This document shows positions 1 to 5,439 of a stretch of DNA of 5,806 nt, piece by piece. The notes below the pieces were generated by a model that did no database searches, was not told the origin of the DNA, and saw only the letters and a program-made list of their open reading frames with translations. The DNA is taken from positions 1 through 5,806 of the forward strand of contig CAJQOK010000028.1 of assembly GCA_905479905.1 (NCBI GenBank), in the 5' to 3' direction. Position numbers and translations under genes: made by a program. Positions within the stretch are counted from its first letter, which is position 1. Every line of letters begins with the position of its first letter. Source of the stretch: an uncultured Aliterella sp. GTDB taxonomy: Bacteria > Cyanobacteriota > Cyanobacteriia > Cyanobacteriales > Chroococcidiopsidaceae.

Positions 1-1043
1 CAGACGTTCATTTAGGGAAAGGTGCATTAGTTGGATCGGTAGTCGCTACTACTGATGCGATCGTTCCGGCGGCCATTGGCGTTGATATTGGTTGCGGAAT
101 GGGTGCAATTAAGACTCCTTTTACCGCCGAACAACTAGAAGGTAAGCTGAAAAAAATCCGTTCGGATATTGAAGCAGAGATTCCCGTTGGATTTAATCAA
201 AATAAAGTTGTCGAGAAATCTGTAACTAATTGGCAAGGTTGGGCTGATTTTAGAGATTTGCATTCGGGAGTGCAACATTTAGAAAGCAAAGCCATGAATC
301 AAATGGGTTCTCTTGGGGGTGGAAACCACTTTTTAGAAGTTTGTGTTGATAGCGAAGATCAAGTTTGGCTAATGTTGCATTCTGGTTCGCGCAATATTGG
401 TAATATGTTGGCTCAAAATCATATCAGCACTGCTAAGGAATTAGTTAAGTTGGCAGATATACGTTTACCCGATCAAGATTTAGCTTACTTTGTTGCTGGT
501 ACGCCAGAATTTGCAGCTTATTGGCACGATTTGCAGTGGGCGCAGAATTACGCCCGTTTTAACCGAGATGTGATGATGGTGCGGTTTAAGCGGATTGTAG
601 AAAAACATTTGGCTGGTGGTAAACCAACTAAACCTTTGCTATCGGTCAATTGCCATCACAATTACGCCGAGAAAGAAGTACATTTTGGCGAGAATGTATA
701 CGTAACTCGTAAAGGTGCAGTACGAGCGCGAGAGGAAGACTACGGTATTATTCCCGGTTCAATGGGGGCAAAATCTTTCATTGTTAAAGGTAAAGGTAAT
801 GCAGATAGTTATTGCTCTTGCAGTCATGGCGCAGGGCGTTTGATGTCTCGAAATAAGGCAAAGCTCAACTTTACCCTTGACGACTTGATCAAGCAAACAA
901 AGGGCGTAGAATGCCGCAAAGATGAAGGTGTTTTAGACGAAATTCCCGGCGCTTATAAGTCAATAGAGACAGTGATGAGCAATCAAGCCGATTTAGTGGA
1001 AATTGTGGCAACTTTAAAACAAGTTGTCTGCGTGAAAGGTTAA
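1..1043 (+). CDS. rtcB: RtcB-family RNA-splicing ligase, 5' truncated by window edge
   Basis: This GTP- and Mn2+-dependent ligase joins RNA 2',3'-cyclic phosphate or 3'-phosphate ends to 5'-OH ends in tRNA splicing or RNA repair, and is cytoplasmic. The reading frame is open from the first base (positions 1-2 complete a Pro codon) to TAA at 1041-1043, so the internal ATG at 99 is not the start. The 346 visible complete residues begin in the DVHLGKGA motif. Residues 26-33 are GVDIGCGM, whose Asp28 and Cys31 are metal ligands. Then follow GGGNHFLE (His109), HSGSR (His126), NCHHNYAE (His218/219) and SHGAGR, whose His275 corresponds to the guanylated histidine. From that His to the C-terminus is 71 residues, which matches my recollection of E. 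coli RtcB, so the 3' end is complete and about 45-50 N-terminal residues lie outside. All expected catalytic residues in the visible part are present. A terminator follows immediately. The family assignment is very secure; the physiological substrate is unknown. Confidence 0.97.
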   Translation, partial: DVHLGKGALVGSVVATTDAIVPAAIGVDIGCGMGAIKTPFTAEQLEGKLKKIRSDIEAEIPVGFNQNKVVEKSVTNWQGWADFRDLHSGVQHLESKAMNQMGSLGGGNHFLEVCVDSEDQVWLMLHSGSRNIGNMLAQNHISTAKELVKLADIRLPDQDLAYFVAGTPEFAAYWHDLQWAQNYARFNRDVMMVRFKRIVEKHLAGGKPTKPLLSVNCHHNYAEKEVHFGENVYVTRKGAVRAREEDYGIIPGSMGAKSFIVKGKGNADSYCSCSHGAGRLMSRNKAKLNFTLDDLIKQTKGVECRKDEGVLDEIPGAYKSIETVMSNQADLVEIVATLKQVVCVKG

Positions 1044-1051
1044 TTATTTTG

Positions 1052-1074
1052 GCGGGCATTTTGTCCGCTTTTTT
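1052..1074 (+). terminator. Rho-independent terminator of rtcB
   Basis: The arms GCGGGCA (1052-1058) and TGTCCGC (1062-1068) form a 7-bp stem with one G-U pair and a TTT loop, followed directly by six T (1069-1074). It starts 8 bases after the rtcB stop codon. The T-run ends only 4 bases before the ATG of the next gene. That gene must therefore be read either by read-through or from a promoter inside rtcB whose transcript contains this hairpin. Confidence 0.8.
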
Positions 1075-1078
1075 GTGA

Positions 1079-1583
1079 ATGGATTTTTATAGTATTCGAG
1101 CAATTAATCGAGAGGATGTACCTTTTTTATGGGATATGTTGTACGAAATTCGGAGCTTGCGTTGTGTACGAGAAGGAAAAATTTTACCATCACGAGATGT
1201 TTTACAAACTCCTGATTTAGCAAAGTACGTTCAAGATTGGGGGCGTAAGAGCGATCGCGCCTTCATTACTTTTGACGCTCAAACACCTGTGGGCGCAGCC
1301 TGGTATCGTGTTTTTAATGCAGATAACCCCGGTTATGGATATGTAGATGATCGCACTCCAGAACTTGCAATCGCTATTCTCCCCCGTTGCAGAAACAAAG
1401 GTTTAGGAAAATCTTTATTAATCCATTTATTTGCCCAAGCAAAAGCCGATGGTTATCAACAAATTTCGCACTTGTTGCGATCCAACAAACGATAATGCTC
1501 TGCACTTGTACCAAAAACTAGGTTTTGAGCAAGTTGGTGTACATATTATTCAAAACTGGATTATGAAAAAAGTTTTAATTTAG
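1079..1583 (+). pseudogene. GNAT-family N-acetyltransferase, frameshifted near the C-terminus
   Basis: GNAT enzymes transfer an acyl group from acyl-CoA to an amine. The first frame runs from ATG 1079 to TAA 1493-1495 (138 residues). It begins in typical GNAT fashion (IRAINREDVPFLWDMLYE), has a central strand region (AFITFDAQTPVGAAWYR, about residues 61-77), and carries the acetyl-CoA motif A (RNKGLGKSLL, residues 105-114; RxxGxG present). After ISxLL the frame goes wrong. The expected end (DPTNDNALHLYQKLGFE, then a strand ending IQNWIMKKVLI) is intact in another frame from 1479 to TAG 1581-1583. One surplus base (or two missing) between about 1466 and 1478 explains this; repair would give about 167 residues, a normal GNAT length. 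There is no homopolymer or X-XXY-YYZ slippery site at the join, so programmed shifting is not supported. The ATG is forced by an in-frame TGA at 1076-1078, and no Shine-Dalgarno sequence is seen. Substrate is unknown. A sequencing error is the main alternative to a real pseudogene. Confidence 0.85.
1251..1258. repeat. HIP1 octamer GCGATCGC
   Basis: Perfect palindromic HIP1 core inside the GNAT reading frame (codons for Ser-Asp-Arg-Ala). HIP1 is a highly iterated palindrome of many cyanobacterial genomes. Confidence 0.9.
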
Positions 1584-1593
1584 CATATTAGTA

Positions 1594-1606
1594 AAGAGGC
1601 GATCGC
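1594..1606 (+). promoter_or_regulatory. Ribosome-binding site with HIP1 in the spacer (Uma2 gene)
   Basis: AAGAGG (1594-1599) is a good Shine-Dalgarno sequence 10 bases before the ATG at 1610. Its last G is also the first base of a HIP1 octamer GCGATCGC (1599-1606), which fills most of the spacer. This supports the ATG at 1610 as the true start. The palindrome so close to the start codon could affect initiation, but that is only inference. Confidence 0.7.
1599..1606. repeat. HIP1 octamer GCGATCGC (intergenic)
   Basis: The only one of the six perfect octamers that lies outside a coding frame; it sits between the Shine-Dalgarno sequence and the ATG of the Uma2 gene. Confidence 0.9.
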
Positions 1607-1609
1607 ACT

Positions 1610-2191
1610 ATGGTACAAGCACCCACAAAAATTACCCTAGATGAGTTTCTAAAATTACCAGAAACTAAACCTTATAGCGAGTATATTAACGGTCAAATTT
1701 TCCAAAAACCAATGCCCCAAGGGAAACACAGCCAGTTACAAGGTAAGCTGGTTACGGCTCTTAACAACGTAGGTGAAGCAAAACAAACTGTTTTAGCATT
1801 TCCAGAATTGCGCTGTACCTTCGGGGGACGTTCAATCGTACCAGATGTAACGCTGTTTGCTTGGTCAAGAATACCCGTTGATGAAGATGGAGATATTGCT
1901 AATGTATTTACAATTGCTCCAGATTGGACAATTGAGATTTTATCTCCAGATCAAAGTCAAACAAAAGTGACAGGCAATATCTTACACTGTCTAGATTGTG
2001 GCAGCAAATTAGGTTGGCTCATCGATCCAAAGGAAAAATCCGTGCTTGTTTATCCAGCAAAACAGCAAACTAGACTGCTAACGCAAAACGATGTTCTACC
2101 TGTTCCCGATTTAGTTGCAGATTTGCGCCTGACTGTAGCAGATTTATTTAGTTGGCTGAAATTAAGCAACGATAGGGAAAAAGCTGATTAG
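1610..2191 (+). CDS. Uma2/DUF820 family protein, predicted PD-(D/E)XK nuclease fold
   Basis: The 193-residue protein belongs to the DUF820 (Uma2) family, which has a restriction-endonuclease-like fold and is strongly expanded in cyanobacteria; the cellular role of most members is unknown. Family landmarks appear in order: LDEFLKLPETKPYSEYINGQI (residues 10-30), with the conserved Glu24 before the first strand; HSQLQGKL (40-47); ELRCTFGGRSIVPDVTLF (66-83), with the catalytic-type Asp79; and WTIEILSPDQS (106-116), with Glu109 in the EXLSP signature. The helix ILHCLDCGSKLGWLIDP (124-140) and the C-terminal TVADLFSWL (175-183) complete the usual length. No signal peptide or membrane segment is visible. 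The start is set by a Shine-Dalgarno sequence 10 bases upstream. The downstream methyltransferase begins 10 bases after the stop, so the two are probably co-transcribed. Nuclease activity is inferred from the family, and no mobile-element context is present. Confidence 0.93.
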   Translation: MVQAPTKITLDEFLKLPETKPYSEYINGQIFQKPMPQGKHSQLQGKLVTALNNVGEAKQTVLAFPELRCTFGGRSIVPDVTLFAWSRIPVDEDGDIANVFTIAPDWTIEILSPDQSQTKVTGNILHCLDCGSKLGWLIDPKEKSVLVYPAKQQTRLLTQNDVLPVPDLVADLRLTVADLFSWLKLSNDREKAD

Positions 2192-2194
2192 GAG
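2190..2194 (+). promoter_or_regulatory. Ribosome-binding site of the methyltransferase gene, overlapping the Uma2 stop
   Basis: AGGAG lies 7 bases before the ATG at 2202, and its first two bases belong to the TAG stop of the Uma2 gene (2189-2191). Ribosomes finishing Uma2 would sit on this site, which suggests translational coupling of the pair. Confidence 0.8.
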
Positions 2195-2201
2195 ACTTTG
2201 A

Positions 2202-3005
2202 ATGCCAGAAAATCTTAGCGAGTACAAGCAGAGAATAGTTACTGACTTTAATTCTAGAAGCAACTATGACAACCAATGGCGTGATCGCTTTGCCAACCGT
2301 TTAGTTGAAATTGCAAATCTTGAAAGCGGACAAAAAGTTTTAGATATAGCTACTGGTACGGGAATAGTGGCGATCGCCTCTGCAAAAATTGTCGGCAATG
2401 AAGGTAAAGTAATCGGCGTAGATATATCTTCAGGAATGTTAAAGCAAGCACAAAGCAAGATTGATGCTGAAGGATTACCAAATGTTGAACTTATTGAAAC
2501 TGATGCAGATAATCTTAGCTTTCCTGATAATAGTTTTGATGCCATATTATGCTCGTCAGCAATTGTATATCTAACTGATATCCCGGCGGCATTGCGCTCG
2601 TGGTATCGCTTTCTAAAACCAGAGGGAATCGTTGCCTTTTCTTGTTTTGCCGAAACATCTATGACAATATCTGTCTTATATAGAGCAAAGTTGCAAGCTT
2701 ACGGCGTTATAGTTCCTAATCCTAACGAAATTCTCGGTACGCCTGAGAAGTGCCTGGAAATGTTACAGAAAGCAGGTTTTAAAGATATAGAAATTCAAAC
2801 AGAGCAATTCGGCTTCTATCTTAGCGAAGCCCAGCGTGCTTGGCAGGGAAACTCAAATAGTGCTTGTGGATATCAAGTATTCCAACTAGCACAAGAGGAA
2901 ATAGCGCAATTGAAGGCTGAATACTTAACAGAACTTGAGGCACTAGCTACAGACAAAGGTATATGGAATGATGCTTTGGCATTCTTTGTAGTAGCCCATA
3001 AATAA
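2202..3005 (+). CDS. Class I SAM-dependent methyltransferase (UbiE/Methyltransf_11 type)
   Basis: This 267-residue soluble protein has the Rossmann-type methyltransferase signature. Motif I is VLDIATGTG (residues 46-54), which binds S-adenosylmethionine. The second strand carries the acidic residue in GVDIS (72-76). The adenine-contacting region is TDADNLSFPDNSFDAIL (100-116), and the post-motif is FLKPEG (137-142). The C-terminal third (about 150-267) is less typical and probably forms the substrate site; it includes an AGFKDIEIQTEQF strand pair and a C-terminal VVAHK strand common in small-molecule methyltransferases. The substrate cannot be told from the sequence; similarity to UbiE/COQ5 is at fold level only and does not show quinone biosynthesis. 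The start is well supported by AGGAG at a 7-base spacing. It lies 10 bases after the Uma2 gene and ends 18 bases before the convergent peptidase gene; no clear terminator hairpin separates them. A full HIP1 site lies inside, just after motif I. Confidence 0.92.
   Translation: MPENLSEYKQRIVTDFNSRSNYDNQWRDRFANRLVEIANLESGQKVLDIATGTGIVAIASAKIVGNEGKVIGVDISSGMLKQAQSKIDAEGLPNVELIETDADNLSFPDNSFDAILCSSAIVYLTDIPAALRSWYRFLKPEGIVAFSCFAETSMTISVLYRAKLQAYGVIVPNPNEILGTPEKCLEMLQKAGFKDIEIQTEQFGFYLSEAQRAWQGNSNSACGYQVFQLAQEEIAQLKAEYLTELEALATDKGIWNDALAFFVVAHK
2370..2377. repeat. HIP1 octamer GCGATCGC
   Basis: Perfect octamer within the ten-base form GGCGATCGCC (2369-2378), inside the methyltransferase gene just after motif I. 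Confidence 0.9.
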
Positions 3006-3023
3006 GTATAAAGCAGGTGGGAT

Positions 3024-3809
3024 CTACGGATTAGGACGAGATTTGAGATTTTGAGCTTTATAGAAGGTTTCTAAGCTATGGCGATCGCCTACATAACGCC
3101 AATGCCAAGGCTCATAACTTACCCCTTGGCGGTTATTTTTGGGAAAAGACAATTCAAAGCTATAACGCGCTGCATTGGCTGACAACCACTTGTAAGCTTT
3201 AGTTTTTTCAAAGTTGGTACTCAAATTTGTAGCAGGGGATCGACTATCACCAATATCAACTGCATAGCCCGTATGATGTTCGCTATATCCAGGCGGGGCG
3301 CTGACTTCGGCTCGTTTGGTGGCAGTTTGTCCGCGTTGCGCTTTCACGTCGAAAAATAAGTGCTGTTGGTCTTTAACCGTGCGAAAACCCGAAATTGGCA
3401 CTATCACAACTCCAGAAGCTCGTGCAGAGGCGCTCATGGCATCAAATTGTCGGGCGGCAGCTTTGCGAAGTTTTAAACGGCGATCGCTATTTATTGGTTG
3501 TAAATCTTTTATTGATGCTTCAGGATAAGTAAAGTGTCCTAATAGTAGGTTTTCAGGAATTGGGCGATTACTTGTGGCAGGCAAAGCCGTTGTAACTGGA
3601 TTACTAACTTTGGGCGGTGCGGCAGTTAAAGACCATAATAAGGCGAAAGCGCCAATTAGCCCTAACCCTATTACGCTACCAATTATCGTCACCGATTTAG
3701 AGCGATGATGAGGTGTAATTTTACGATTGTCCCTTAATGCCTCTGGAATATCATCTAAAGAGCGGGTCGGAACCTTTTTTAGTTTTTTAGAAAACCTAGC
3801 CTTATCCAC
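3024..3809 (-). CDS. Membrane-anchored M15-family D-alanyl-D-alanine carboxypeptidase (VanY-like)
   Basis: This zinc peptidase is predicted to trim the terminal D-Ala from peptidoglycan stem peptides outside the cytoplasmic membrane. Of the 261 residues, 1-39 are basic and polar, and 40-63 form one hydrophobic segment (TIIGSVIGLGLIGAFALLWS) that acts as a signal anchor. A Pro/Thr/Ser-rich linker follows (about 64-85), then the catalytic domain. Signature residues are all present: SGFR (140-143), SxHxxGxAxD as SEHHTGYAVD (176-185) with zinc ligands His178 and Asp185, and EPWHW (233-237) with catalytic Glu233 and the third zinc ligand His236. The start is GTG, preceded by AGGAA at a 7-base spacing; an in-frame TAG at 3840-3842 leaves little room for an earlier start. 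It is convergent with the methyltransferase and divergent from the permease. A glycopeptide-resistance role is not implied, as no vanS/R/H/A/X genes are present here; housekeeping wall turnover is more likely. Confidence 0.93.
   Translation of the reverse strand: MDKARFSKKLKKVPTRSLDDIPEALRDNRKITPHHRSKSVTIIGSVIGLGLIGAFALLWSLTAAPPKVSNPVTTALPATSNRPIPENLLLGHFTYPEASIKDLQPINSDRRLKLRKAAARQFDAMSASARASGVVIVPISGFRTVKDQQHLFFDVKAQRGQTATKRAEVSAPPGYSEHHTGYAVDIGDSRSPATNLSTNFEKTKAYKWLSANAARYSFELSFPKNNRQGVSYEPWHWRYVGDRHSLETFYKAQNLKSRPNP
3081..3088. repeat. HIP1 octamer GCGATCGC
   Basis: Perfect octamer within GGCGATCGCC (3080-3089), in the 3' part of the peptidase gene, encoding the Val-Gly-Asp-Arg just after the EPWHWRY motif. 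Confidence 0.9.
3480..3487. repeat. HIP1 octamer GCGATCGC
   Basis: Perfect octamer in the peptidase gene, at the Ser-Asp-Arg-Arg stretch (residues 108-111) ahead of the catalytic domain core. Confidence 0.9.
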
Positions 3810-3816
3810 AAACCAA

Positions 3817-3821
3817 TTCCT
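3817..3821 (-). promoter_or_regulatory. Ribosome-binding site deciding the GTG start of the M15 gene
   Basis: On the minus strand AGGAA stands 7 bases ahead of GTG (3809-3807). It supports the GTG over the in-frame TTG at 3815-3813, which has no comparable site. Confidence 0.6.
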
Positions 3822-3828
3822 GCAATTG

Positions 3829-3856
3829 TTGACTCGCCACTAGCCAATTTTAGACT
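3829..3856 (+). promoter_or_regulatory. Possible sigma70-type promoter ahead of the leader ORF and permease
   Basis: TTGACT (3829-3834) matches five of six -35 consensus bases. It is followed after 16 bases by TAGACT (3851-3856), which matches four of six -10 bases. A transcript starting near 3863 would barely include the strong Shine-Dalgarno sequence at 3857-3862, which weakens the call. A second, isolated -10-like TATAGT lies at 3884-3889. Low confidence. Confidence 0.22.
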
Positions 3857-3869
3857 AAGGAGTAATTAA

Positions 3870-3932
3870 GTGCCGAGATGCTTTATAGTCTTCACAACTA
3901 CGCTTAAAGTATCTTTACGTTTTGGTGGTTGA
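3870..3932 (+). CDS. Possible 20-codon leader ORF coupled to the permease
   Basis: AAGGAG (3857-3862) is a full-strength Shine-Dalgarno sequence placed exactly 7 bases before GTG at 3870. From there the frame stays open for 20 codons and ends in TGA at 3930-3932, whose A is the first base of the permease ATG (TGATG overlap). The permease has no good ribosome-binding site of its own (only GGTGG at 3924-3928), so translation of the leader could load ribosomes for it. The predicted peptide starts MPRCFIVF, is basic and hydrophobic, has three consecutive Thr codons, and resembles nothing I recognise. Alternative: the short frame is chance and the Shine-Dalgarno-like motif has another use. Confidence 0.4.
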   Translation: MPRCFIVFTTTLKVSLRFGG

Positions 3933-4849
3933 TGAAGCTTTTACAACTCTATTTACCGCTAATTACCTTAGTTTTGTTAGGGTTTGTGTTAGGTGGCATT
4001 CCGGCAACTATTCCCCTCTACTTAGGACAATTTTTGTTTTGGGTAGGAGTTCCCTTCAGCATTATGGCGTTTTTGCGTCAAGCAGATTTATCGGGAGCTA
4101 TTTGGGTTGCACCAATTGTTGCTTGGGTGGCAATTTTTTTAGGTGGGGGTTTAGCGTGGGTGTGGATTTATTGGCATTCCCAAAAAACCGATCTAAATTC
4201 TTGGCGTAAGCCTACTCAAGGTAGTTTTATCTTAGCGGCAATGGTAGGAAATACAGGTTACTTGGGCTATCCGGTAACTTTGGCGTTTGTGGGGACGCAA
4301 TACTTTGGCTATGCGTTGTTTTATGATTTGCTAGGTACAACTCTGGGCGCGTATGGATTGGGAGTTGTATTAGCGGCGGCTTATGGTGGCGGTGGGAAAA
4401 GTCAATGGCAGTTAGTAAAAGAAGTCGCTATTAATCCTAGTTTATGGAGTTTTGGTACTGGTTTACTATTTCGGCAAGTCCCTTTACCGACGCTTGCGGA
4501 GACAACTTTACAGGCTTTGGGTTGGGTAATTGTTGCTTTGTCGTTGGTGTTAATTGGTATGCGTTTGCGTCAGCTAGATTCTTGGCATAGCTTACCAAAA
4601 GCCTCTATTAGTTTGAGTATCAAAATGCTAGTAGTGCCGTTACTTTTGGGCAGTAGTTTATCATTATTTGGATTAACGGGGGCGGCAAAATTAGCGATCA
4701 TTTTACAGATGGCAATGCCTCCCGCTTTTGCTACTTTAGTAATTGCCGAAGTTTACAATCTTGACCGCGATTTAAGCGTTACTGCTTTAGCTGTAGGTTC
4801 TGGGGGATTGTTAGTAACTTTGCCAATTTGGTTATGGCTATTTAGTTGA
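3932..4849 (+). CDS. AEC-family (auxin efflux carrier-like) permease
   Basis: This inner-membrane carrier of the AEC/BART type has bacterial relatives that move small organic anions; the substrate here is unknown. The 305 residues form about ten hydrophobic segments with short loops, the usual size and topology. Family signatures are GNTGYLGYPVTLAFVG (106-121, the GNxGxLGxPV motif), NPSLWSFGTGLL (168-179), and the C-terminal repeat MAMPPAFATLVIAEVYNLD (260-278) followed by a small-residue-rich helix (ALAVGSGGLLVTLP, 285-298). The broken Asn/Pro helices at equivalent positions in the two halves fit the inverted-repeat fold of the superfamily. ATG 3932 is chosen; TTG 3929 would add only one residue, and TAA at 3905-3907 blocks longer forms. 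No strong Shine-Dalgarno sequence is adjacent; a possible coupled leader ORF precedes it. Its 3' end overlaps the convergent phosphoribosyltransferase gene by 8 bp. Confidence 0.9.
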   Translation: MKLLQLYLPLITLVLLGFVLGGIPATIPLYLGQFLFWVGVPFSIMAFLRQADLSGAIWVAPIVAWVAIFLGGGLAWVWIYWHSQKTDLNSWRKPTQGSFILAAMVGNTGYLGYPVTLAFVGTQYFGYALFYDLLGTTLGAYGLGVVLAAAYGGGGKSQWQLVKEVAINPSLWSFGTGLLFRQVPLPTLAETTLQALGWVIVALSLVLIGMRLRQLDSWHSLPKASISLSIKMLVVPLLLGSSLSLFGLTGAAKLAIILQMAMPPAFATLVIAEVYNLDRDLSVTALAVGSGGLLVTLPIWLWLFS

Positions 4850-5375
4850 TATTTTTCGAGATAGACGCGCCTGCTTTCAACGTCAGTTCAGCTAAATCGA
4901 TTTGCTCGTATTGCTCAAAAGGCTGATGAATCCAAGGATTATCGGTCAAATAATCTACATAATAATCTGGGACAACTTCCGAACAAGCTTTGTACCAAAG
5001 TACGGCGGTGCGAATTTCTTGAATTTGCGAACTGTAATTTTTGTTTAACCAAGGAATTGTTTGCTTAATTGTCACCCCCGAATCGACTAAATCATCTACT
5101 AACAAGATGTGAGAACCCAAATCACTGCTAGTCATAGTTAAGTGTTTGGCAACCGTCAAACTTCCTCTTGTTTGCTTCCCTTCACCTGTATAAGAGGAAG
5201 TAGCCAAAATTCCCAAAGGTAACTTGTAAATCCGCGAAAGAATATCGCCTACTCTTAAACCCCCTTTAGCAAGACAGATAATTTGGTCAAACTGCCAGTT
5301 TGATTGATAAATTTTGACTGCCAATTGCTCGATTTTTTGGTGGTATTCTGACCAAGAAACATAAATATCTGGCAT
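4842..5375 (-). CDS. Type I phosphoribosyltransferase, xanthine/hypoxanthine-guanine type
   Basis: A cytoplasmic enzyme predicted to transfer the phosphoribosyl group of PRPP to a purine base in salvage. The 177 residues show the standard fold. QIICLAKGGLRVGDILS (31-47) contains the PPi-loop region with KGG, and the flexible loop lies around TSSYTGEGKQTRGSL (59-73). The PRPP-binding signature ILLVDDLVDSGVT (90-102) holds the paired Asp93/Asp94. The late NPWIHQPFEQYE (147-158) resembles the base-binding WIxxPW/FE segment of Gpt-like enzymes, which favours a 6-oxopurine substrate over orotate or uracil. Exact base specificity remains open. ATG 5375-5373 gives a natural N-terminus (IYVSWSEYHQKIEQLA), but no Shine-Dalgarno sequence is visible. 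It is divergent from the GPH symporter across a 64-base gap and overlaps the permease tail to tail. Confidence 0.92.
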   Translation of the reverse strand: MPDIYVSWSEYHQKIEQLAVKIYQSNWQFDQIICLAKGGLRVGDILSRIYKLPLGILATSSYTGEGKQTRGSLTVAKHLTMTSSDLGSHILLVDDLVDSGVTIKQTIPWLNKNYSSQIQEIRTAVLWYKACSEVVPDYYVDYLTDNPWIHQPFEQYEQIDLAELTLKAGASISKNIN

Positions 5376-5391
5376 AAAAGTGGCAATTGTG

Positions 5392-5417
5392 AGCTAATAC
5401 TTATTGCAAAGCTAATA
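5392..5417. repeat. Tandem 8-bp direct repeat AGCTAATA in the divergent promoter gap
   Basis: AGCTAATA occurs at 5392-5399 and again at 5410-5417, 18 bases apart start to start, with the palindrome TTGCAA (5404-5409) between them. The pair lies in the middle of the 64-base gap between two divergent starts (5375 and 5440), where operators would be expected. No regulator is recognised, and the second copy may simply contribute to an AT-rich -10 region (TAATAT). Confidence 0.4.
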
Positions 5418-5439
5418 TTTTAATCTTTCTTGCCGTGCT

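Noticed and set aside
99..101. ATG 99 as the start of RtcB
   Set aside because: The frame upstream encodes conserved RtcB sequence including DVHLGKGA and the metal-binding DIGC; starting at 99 would lose essential ligands.
1466..1480. Programmed ribosomal frameshift in the GNAT gene
   Set aside because: No X-XXY-YYZ heptamer, internal Shine-Dalgarno or clear downstream stem; GNAT genes are not known for programmed shifting.
2264..2545. Open frame of 93 codons on the minus strand
   Set aside because: It lies wholly antisense to the methyltransferase core motifs, has no recognisable domain, and looks like a shadow frame.
1610..3005. Restriction-modification or other defence cassette
   Set aside because: The methyltransferase lacks DNA-methylase catalytic motifs, there is no specificity subunit or mobile-element context, and Uma2/DUF820 genes are scattered widely in cyanobacteria.
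3007..3062. Perfect 8-base inverted repeat TATAAAGC / GCTTTATA as a bidirectional terminator between methyltransferase and peptidase
   Set aside because: The arms are AT-rich and 40 bases apart, one arm lies inside the peptidase gene, and no T-run follows; probably chance.
3316..3528. Open frame of 70 codons on the plus strand
   Set aside because: Antisense to the M15 peptidase catalytic region, with Cys-rich low-similarity content and no ribosome-binding site.
3024..3809. Vancomycin-resistance determinant (vanY in a van cluster)
   Set aside because: No other van genes are nearby; M15 carboxypeptidases are common housekeeping enzymes.
3922..4209. Open frame of 95 codons on the plus strand
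   Set aside because: Out of frame with the AEC permease, which has clear family motifs through the same region.
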